Positions 1 to 5,032 of a stretch of DNA of 7,676 bases are shown here, piece by piece; within the stretch, counting starts at the first letter, position 1, and each line of letters starts with the position of its first letter. The position numbers and the translations under genes are program-made. This DNA is from Pusillimonas sp035515275 (GTDB lineage Bacteria > Pseudomonadota > Gammaproteobacteria > Burkholderiales > Burkholderiaceae_B): NCBI RefSeq assembly GCF_035515275.1, contig NZ_DATJBQ010000029.1, positions 1-7,676 of the forward strand, in the 5' to 3' direction. The notes below the pieces were generated by a model. The model saw only the letters and a list, made by a program, of their open reading frames with translations, ran no database searches and had not been told where the DNA came from.

Positions 1-77
1 AGCAGCACCTCGGCGATGCCGCTCATGCCCGAGCCACCGATGCCCACGAAATGGATACTTTGTATTCTATGTTTCAT
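1..77 (-). CDS. murC: UDP-N-acetylmuramate--L-alanine ligase (MurC), N-terminal fragment
   Basis: Only the first 25 codons and two further bases lie in the window; the gene continues beyond base 1. MurC is the cytoplasmic ATP-dependent ligase that adds L-alanine to UDP-MurNAc, the first amino acid of the peptidoglycan stem. The visible start reads MKHRIQSIHFVGIGGSGMSG, and the glycine-rich VGIGGSGMSGIAEVL stretch (residues 11-25) is the N-terminal Rossmann-type UDP-MurNAc-binding loop typical of MurC. The ATG overlaps the murG stop as ATGA, and GGGAG lies six bases upstream, so the start is well supported. Position after murG matches the standard dcw order. The ATP-binding and C-terminal domains cannot be judged here. 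Confidence 0.93.
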   Translation of the reverse strand, partial: MKHRIQSIHFVGIGGSGMSGIAEVL

Positions 78-1147
78 GCGGCTCTCCCTGCCACTTGTTC
101 ACAGGCGTCCGCGATCTGCTGGGTCGCATTAAGCGCAGCATGCTCTTGAGCATGCTCGGCGTACTGAGCCAGCTCTTGCCGGTTGCGCTCCTGCAGCCAC
201 CCGGCCAGCCAATGGGCCGAAAAACCCGACTGCTTTTGCAGCCACGCACCATTGCAATCGCTCAGGTAACGAGCATTGGCGCTTTGATGGTCGTCAATGG
301 CATGCGGCAACGGGATAAACAGGGCGGCAACGCCCGCCGCCGCCACTTCGGCCACCGTCATGGCGCCGGCACGACAAATCAACAGATCGGCCTGACCCAA
401 TTCGCCAGCCATATCGTCGATGAATGCATGGCACTGAGCGTGCACCCCCGCCTGCTCGTAACGTCGGACCAGCTCTTCTATATGCTGTGCGCCTGCCTGA
501 TGCACCACCACGGGACGTTCGGCCTGTGGCAGTTGCGCCAAGGCCTGCGGCACCGTTTCGTTCAGCACTTGCGCGCCCAGGCTTCCCCCAACGACCAGCA
601 AGCGCAAAGGCCCTTGCCGCGCGCCGTAACGCTGAGCGACCGGCTGCAACTTCAGCACATTTTCGCGCACAGGATTGCCGACCATCAGCGCACCCGGCAA
701 CGCCCCCGGAAACCCGGTAAGCACCTTCTTTGCCATGCGGGCCAGCGTGCGGTTGGCCGTTCCGGCCACGGCATTCTGTTCGTGAATGACCAGGGGAACG
801 CCGCTTAACCTGGCCATAAGGCCGCCTGGAAACGCCACGTAGCCGCCCATGCCAAGCACCACTTCGGGCCTGAGCGTGCGCAGCACGCGACGGGCCTGCA
901 AACAGGCGCGGATCAAGGACACCGGCAAGTTGAACAGCGCCCCCGGACCTTTGCCGCGCACGCCCGAAAAACGCAGCGGCTCCAACGGGATGTCGTGCTG
1001 CGGAACCAGGCGCCCTTCCATACGTTCAGGATGACCCAGCCAATGTACTTTCCAGCCACGCTGGCGCATTTCTTCTGCCACGGCCAGACCCGGCATGATG
1101 TGCCCGCCGGTGCCGCCCGCCATGATCAATATGGTGCGCGCGCTCAT
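74..1147 (-). CDS. murG: UDP-GlcNAc:lipid I N-acetylglucosaminyltransferase (MurG)
   Basis: MurG is the GT-B, GT28-family enzyme on the inner face of the cytoplasmic membrane that transfers GlcNAc from UDP-GlcNAc to lipid I, giving lipid II. The 357 aa length is normal. The N-terminal acceptor/membrane half shows GGTGGH (residues 11-16), GGYVAFPGG (101-109), HEQN (122-125) and GNPVR (157-161). The C-terminal donor half shows GGSLGAQ (187-193), the CRAGAMTVAE sugar-nucleotide motif (258-267) and PLPHAIDDHQ (279-288). The start is the ATG that overlaps the ftsW stop as ATGA, with GAGG nine bases upstream; it leaves the usual ten residues before the first glycine loop. The gene in turn overlaps murC as ATGA. 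In Bordetella pertussis MurG has been described as an oligomeric scaffold for Mur enzymes; that role is not readable from this sequence. Confidence 0.97.
   Translation of the reverse strand: MSARTILIMAGGTGGHIMPGLAVAEEMRQRGWKVHWLGHPERMEGRLVPQHDIPLEPLRFSGVRGKGPGALFNLPVSLIRACLQARRVLRTLRPEVVLGMGGYVAFPGGLMARLSGVPLVIHEQNAVAGTANRTLARMAKKVLTGFPGALPGALMVGNPVRENVLKLQPVAQRYGARQGPLRLLVVGGSLGAQVLNETVPQALAQLPQAERPVVVHQAGAQHIEELVRRYEQAGVHAQCHAFIDDMAGELGQADLLICRAGAMTVAEVAAAGVAALFIPLPHAIDDHQSANARYLSDCNGAWLQKQSGFSAHWLAGWLQERNRQELAQYAEHAQEHAALNATQQIADACEQVAGRAA
84..88 (-). promoter_or_regulatory. murC ribosome binding site
   Basis: GGGAG on the minus strand, six bases before the murC ATG and inside the end of murG. 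It fixes the murC start at 77 and shows that murC can be initiated directly as well as by coupling through the ATGA overlap. Confidence 0.7.
137..156 (-). repeat. Short inverted (and direct) repeat near the 3' end of murG
   Basis: AGCATGCT occurs twice, four bases apart. Because the octamer is itself palindromic it reads both as a direct repeat and as an inverted repeat; counting the loop edges, the arms reach nine bases around a two-base centre. It encodes the small peptide repeat AEHAQEHAA in the last part of MurG. No U-run follows on the minus strand, so it is not an intrinsic terminator. It may form a hairpin in the mRNA about 60 bases before murC, or may simply reflect repeated codons. 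Confidence 0.5.
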
Positions 1148-2337
1148 GTTCGTTTGCCTCGCATCATGTTGCGGTTCTCAAAGTCGACGCGCAGCAGCAA
1201 GGCGACCGCGACCAGGTTCATGACAATGCTGGAACCGCCGTAGCTGACCAGGGGCAAGGTAAGGCCTTTGGTCGGCAACAGGCCCACGCAGACGCCAATA
1301 TTGATAAAGGCCTGAACTCCAAACCACAACGCGACGCCCTGGGCGACCAGGCCGTTGAAGATACGCTCCATGGCGATGGCCTGGCGGCCAATGTCAAAAG
1401 CGCGCCAGACCAGGAATGCAAAGCCAAAAACCAGGGCCGACACACCGACAAAACCAAGCTCTTCGCCAATGACCGCGACGATGAAGTCGGTATGCGCTTC
1501 GGGCAGATAATGCAACTTTTCAACACTGGCCCCAAGGCCTACACCAAACCATTCGCCCCGACCCAAGGCAATAAGCGAATGCGACAACTGATAAGCACTG
1601 CCGTAGGCGTTGTCGGGGTTCCAGGGGTCAAGATAGGCAAACAAGCGTTCGCGGCGCCAGGGAGAAAGCCAGATCAACAACAGGAAACAACCAGTCAGCA
1701 CGGCCAGCAAGCTGGAAAACAGTTTGCCGTTGATGCCGCCAATGAACAGAACACCGACGGCAATGGCGACAATGACCATGAAGGCACCCAGATCGGGCTC
1801 TGCAAGCACCACCAGGCCCACGGCAGCCAGGGCAAAGGCCATGGGCAGGAAGCCGCGCACAAAATTTTGCATATGCTCTTGTTTACGCACCGTGTACTCT
1901 GCGGCAAACAGCAGCATGGCCACCTTCATGAGCTCGGAAGGCTGAAAATTGATAACGCCCAGGGGCAGCCACCGTCGGGCACCGTTGACTTCGCGGCCGA
2001 CGCCGGGAATAAGCACAATGACCAGTAGCACCATGCATAGCAAGAACAAGGGCAGCGCCGCCTTTTGCCACACACGCATGGGAATGCTGACGGCCACGCC
2101 CATGGCCACCAAACCCAACAATACAAATACGCCGTGACGAATAACGAAATAGTAACGGCCGTAGCTGGCATAGCGCGGCCCGTCGGCCAACGCGATCGAG
2201 GCCGAGTAGACCATCAGCAGGCCGAACAGCACAAGACCGGCAACCGCAATAATGACCGCGTAATCAAAGTTGGGCATCGTGGTGCGGCCCGGACGCACGG
2301 CGTTCACGCTAGAGGTCAGTTCGGCGAATAAGCTCAT
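1144..2337 (-). CDS. ftsW: Septal peptidoglycan glycosyltransferase FtsW (SEDS family)
   Basis: FtsW is the polytopic inner-membrane SEDS protein that polymerises lipid II into septal glycan together with the transpeptidase FtsI. The 397 aa protein has a short cytoplasmic N-terminus (about 1-25) and then repeated hydrophobic segments consistent with ten membrane helices. Family motifs seen are GREVNGARRWLPLG (114-127), FQPSELMKV (131-139), PEAHTDFIVAVIGEELG (279-295) and LPTKGLTLPLVSYGGSS (354-370). Asp284 in AHTDF corresponds, by family knowledge, to the catalytic SEDS aspartate. The chosen ATG overlaps the murD stop as ATGA and has GGAGAGG just upstream; a second Met at residue 21 would still leave all helices but lacks that support. 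RodA is the alternative SEDS member, but the setting between murD and murG identifies FtsW. Confidence 0.97.
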   Translation of the reverse strand: MSLFAELTSSVNAVRPGRTTMPNFDYAVIIAVAGLVLFGLLMVYSASIALADGPRYASYGRYYFVIRHGVFVLLGLVAMGVAVSIPMRVWQKAALPLFLLCMVLLVIVLIPGVGREVNGARRWLPLGVINFQPSELMKVAMLLFAAEYTVRKQEHMQNFVRGFLPMAFALAAVGLVVLAEPDLGAFMVIVAIAVGVLFIGGINGKLFSSLLAVLTGCFLLLIWLSPWRRERLFAYLDPWNPDNAYGSAYQLSHSLIALGRGEWFGVGLGASVEKLHYLPEAHTDFIVAVIGEELGFVGVSALVFGFAFLVWRAFDIGRQAIAMERIFNGLVAQGVALWFGVQAFINIGVCVGLLPTKGLTLPLVSYGGSSIVMNLVAVALLLRVDFENRNMMRGKRT

Positions 2338-3863
2338 GCGACCTCTCCGTTGTCGAGCGCCAGCGTATCGACGGCATCAACGAATACTTGCCCGCGATGC
2401 ACATAGTCACGAAACATGTCCATGCTGGCGCAGGCCGGCGACAACAGCACCGCATCACCTTCGCGAGCGAGGGCAAACCCCTTGCGCACCGCGTCTTCCA
2501 GCGACGAGGCTTTCTCAACGGTCAGTCCCACATCGTGCAAGGCATTGGCGATAAGGTCGGCATCACTGCCTATTAGAACGACCGCCCGAGCGTGTTCACG
2601 CACGGCAACAGCCAGGGGAGCGAAATCTTGTCCTTTGCCCAGTCCGCCCGCAATCAGCACCACGGGTTGGCCCAGACCTTCAAGCGCGGCCAAAGTCGCG
2701 CCGACATTCGTGCCCTTGCTGTCGTTGATGAAATCGATTCCGCCAACAGTTCTCACGAACTCGGTGCGATTGGGCTCGCCCGGGTAATCGCGCAACGCAT
2801 GCAACATGCCGGCCCACCCTGCATCCAGACAACGGACCAGGGTCAGTGCGGCCAGCGCGTTCAAGGCGTTGTGTACGCCACGCACCCTTAAGGCGTCGGC
2901 GGGCATGAGCCGCGAAACGCGGCCCTGGGCTCTTTGAGGAGCCGGATCGTTCTTCTTGCGTCGGCCCGTAGTGACAGGCGTGTCAAAATCCACGGCTTCG
3001 CTGACGCACAGCCAGCTTACGTCATGGCTGCCATCCAGGCCGGTGTCGCCTTCCCAAACAGGCAGGCTGCGGCCAAAGCTACGCACCGAAAGCGCCCGCG
3101 GTTCGTCGACCATGGCAGACACAAGGGCGTCATCGCGATTGATGACCGCTACCTTTGCCATCTTCAGCAAACGCGCCTTGGCGGCGGCGTATGACTCGAG
3201 CGAACCGTGCCAGTCAAGGTGGTCTTGCGTGATGTTGAGCACCACGGCAGCATCAGGGGCAAGGCTGTAGGTGGACGCCAGCTGAAAGCTGGATAGCTCG
3301 AGCACCCACACCTCGGGCAAGTCACCCGATGCACACGCTTGCAGCAGGGCCGCGAGCGCAGCCGGTCCGATATTGCCGGCCGCCATGGCCTGATAACCGC
3401 TGGCACGCGCCAGTTCGCGGGCCATGACCGTAACGGTGGTCTTGCCGTTGGTACCGGTTACCGCCAACACCCCTGGGCGGTAACCTTGCTCGGCCATATC
3501 GCCAAGGGCTCGCGCGAAAAGTTCGATCTCGCCAATAACTTCTATGCCCTGCTGCTTCGCCGCAGCCAATAGCGTAGCCACCGGCTCGCTACCGGGCGGC
3601 AGGCCCGGGCTAATGACAACGCTGCACACGCCTTGCAAGGCGTCGTCATTGAAATGCTCCGCGCCCAGACGGTAATCGACATCGGCCGCAGCCAGCCCCT
3701 CACGCAACCCGTCCAGCCCCGCCGGTGACGCTCGCGTGTCCAGAACGCGCAACGGCGCGCCGTGCGCAGCGCACCACTGCGCCGACGCCGCTCCGGTCTG
3801 CCCCAGACCCAAAATCAGGGTCCGTGCATCGCGTCTAATCGAGGGAATGGAAAAGTCGCTCAT
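2334..3863 (-). CDS. murD: UDP-N-acetylmuramoyl-L-alanine--D-glutamate ligase (MurD)
   Basis: MurD is the cytoplasmic ATP-dependent ligase that adds D-glutamate to UDP-MurNAc-L-Ala. Motifs in order are an N-terminal nucleotide-sugar loop LILGLGQTG (16-24), the P-loop GTNGKTT (137-143), ELSSFQL (189-195), HLDWHG (215-220), the AAK lysine expected to be carbamylated (Lys229), a GEPNR motif (362-366), DSKGTN (381-386) and LSPACASMDMF (474-484). At 509 aa it is clearly longer than the about 438 aa E. coli enzyme; much of the excess is a basic, loop-like insertion between about 275 and 322, a form I associate with Burkholderiales. The motif around 366 reads PNR where PHR is usual. The ATG overlaps the mraY stop as ATGA but no Shine-Dalgarno-like run precedes it, so translation probably depends on coupling to mraY. 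Confidence 0.97.
   Translation of the reverse strand: MSDFSIPSIRRDARTLILGLGQTGAASAQWCAAHGAPLRVLDTRASPAGLDGLREGLAAADVDYRLGAEHFNDDALQGVCSVVISPGLPPGSEPVATLLAAAKQQGIEVIGEIELFARALGDMAEQGYRPGVLAVTGTNGKTTVTVMARELARASGYQAMAAGNIGPAALAALLQACASGDLPEVWVLELSSFQLASTYSLAPDAAVVLNITQDHLDWHGSLESYAAAKARLLKMAKVAVINRDDALVSAMVDEPRALSVRSFGRSLPVWEGDTGLDGSHDVSWLCVSEAVDFDTPVTTGRRKKNDPAPQRAQGRVSRLMPADALRVRGVHNALNALAALTLVRCLDAGWAGMLHALRDYPGEPNRTEFVRTVGGIDFINDSKGTNVGATLAALEGLGQPVVLIAGGLGKGQDFAPLAVAVREHARAVVLIGSDADLIANALHDVGLTVEKASSLEDAVRKGFALAREGDAVLLSPACASMDMFRDYVHRGQVFVDAVDTLALDNGEVA
2342..2348 (-). promoter_or_regulatory. ftsW ribosome binding site
   Basis: GGAGAGG on the minus strand, ending four bases before the ftsW ATG and embedded in the last murD codons (GEVA). 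It favours the start at 2337 over the in-frame Met 20 codons downstream. Confidence 0.65.
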
Positions 3864-5032
3864 CGCAGTTTCAGTGACGCCAAGCCAATCAGCACCAGGA
3901 TCATGGTGATGATCCAGAAACGGACCACAACCTGGGTTTCCTTCCAGCCGCTTACCTCAAAGTGATGATGCAGCGGCGCCATGCGCAATATCCGTCTTCC
4001 TTCGCCATACCGCCGCTTGGTGTATTTGAAGTAGGTCACTTGCACCATGACCGACAAGGTCTCGGCAACAAAAACCCCACCCATGATGAACAGGACGATT
4101 TCCTGGCGAACGATGACGGCAATGGTGCCCAGCGCTCCGCCAAGTGCCAGGGCTCCGACGTCTCCCATGAAGACCTGGGCCGGGTAGGCGTTGAACCACA
4201 GAAAAGCCAGACCGGCGCCGGCGATGGCTGCACACAGCACCATTACTTCCGAGGCGCCCGGTATATAGGGAAACAACAGGTATTTGGAGTAGTCGACACG
4301 CCCCACCACGTAAGCGAATATGCCCAGCGCGCTGCCGACCATGACGGTGGGCATGATGGCCAGCCCGTCCAGTCCGTCGGTAAGGTTCACTGCATTGCTG
4401 GTGCCCACTATGACAAACCAGGTCAGAGCGGCAAACCCGAACACACCCAGCGGATAGCTGACGCTCTTGAAGAACGGCACGATCAGGTCGGCGCGGGTGG
4501 GCAAAGGCAAGGTAAAGCCGCTTAGCATCCAGTCGCGGAACAAGGGCCATAGGTCGGCGTTGGCAGGCGCCGAGACAGCAAAGGTAAGATAAATGGCCGC
4601 CACGGCGCCAATCAGCGCCTGCCAAAAAAACTTGCGGCGTGCGGACATGCCCTCGGGGTCACGGTTGACCACTTTCTTGTAGTCGTCGGCCCAGCCTATC
4701 CAGCCGAACCCAAAGGTAACCAGCAGCACCACCCACACGAACCGGTTGGTCCAGTCGGCCCACAACAAGGTGCTGACCGCGATGGCGATCATTATGAGGG
4801 CGCCGCCCATGGTGGGCGTACCGGTTTTCTGCAGGTGGGATTCGGGACCGTAACCGCGCACCGCCTGCCCGATCTTGAGTTCAGTAAGTTTGCGTATCAC
4901 CATCGGCCCCGCGAACAGGCCGATCAGCAAGGCAGTGCCGCAAGCCAGAACGGCTCGCAAAGTGATGTACTCAAAAACACTGAACGCCCGTATGTGGGAA
5001 TCAGCCAGCCAGCGGGCCAGTTCAAGCAACAT
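3860..5032 (-). CDS. mraY: Phospho-N-acetylmuramoyl-pentapeptide-transferase (MraY)
   Basis: MraY is the inner-membrane, Mg-dependent transferase that moves phospho-MurNAc-pentapeptide from UDP to undecaprenyl phosphate, giving lipid I. The 390 aa product is strongly hydrophobic, consistent with the family's ten helices. Diagnostic motifs are KTGTPTMGG (69-77), the Asp pair in GWADDYKK (Asp116 and Asp117), NLTDGLDGLA (216-225), FNAYPAQVFMGD (280-291) and MAPLHHHFE (351-359) with the HHH cluster. Compared with the 360 aa E. coli form it has an extra stretch of about 20 residues around 156-182 before VPFFK and a slightly longer loop near 338-346; both suit the long betaproteobacterial MraY. The start is set by AAGGAG six bases upstream, inside murF, giving an 11-bp overlap with the murE-murF stop. 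The 3' end overlaps murD as ATGA. Confidence 0.98.
   Translation of the reverse strand: MLLELARWLADSHIRAFSVFEYITLRAVLACGTALLIGLFAGPMVIRKLTELKIGQAVRGYGPESHLQKTGTPTMGGALIMIAIAVSTLLWADWTNRFVWVVLLVTFGFGWIGWADDYKKVVNRDPEGMSARRKFFWQALIGAVAAIYLTFAVSAPANADLWPLFRDWMLSGFTLPLPTRADLIVPFFKSVSYPLGVFGFAALTWFVIVGTSNAVNLTDGLDGLAIMPTVMVGSALGIFAYVVGRVDYSKYLLFPYIPGASEVMVLCAAIAGAGLAFLWFNAYPAQVFMGDVGALALGGALGTIAVIVRQEIVLFIMGGVFVAETLSVMVQVTYFKYTKRRYGEGRRILRMAPLHHHFEVSGWKETQVVVRFWIITMILVLIGLASLKLR
3898..3915 (-). repeat. Small perfect inverted repeat in the 3' end of mraY
   Basis: Arms GGATCAT and ATGATCC (7 bp) enclose a four-base loop. It encodes the WIITMIL helix of MraY and lies 35-52 bases before the murD start codon. 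No U-run follows, so it is not a terminator. A repeat of this size is compatible with chance in a window this long. Confidence 0.35.

Noticed and set aside
95..808. A 237-codon plus-strand open frame antisense to murG
   Set aside because: It lies wholly inside murG, shows no recognisable domain or sensible composition, and is the usual antisense shadow of high-GC codon use.
1492..2028. A 178-codon plus-strand open frame antisense to ftsW
   Set aside because: It is very rich in Gln, His and Gly, as expected from the reverse complement of hydrophobic membrane codons; no domain is visible.
3962..4525. A 187-codon plus-strand open frame antisense to mraY
   Set aside because: Same pattern as the ftsW shadow: polar, His/Gln-rich and without family motifs.
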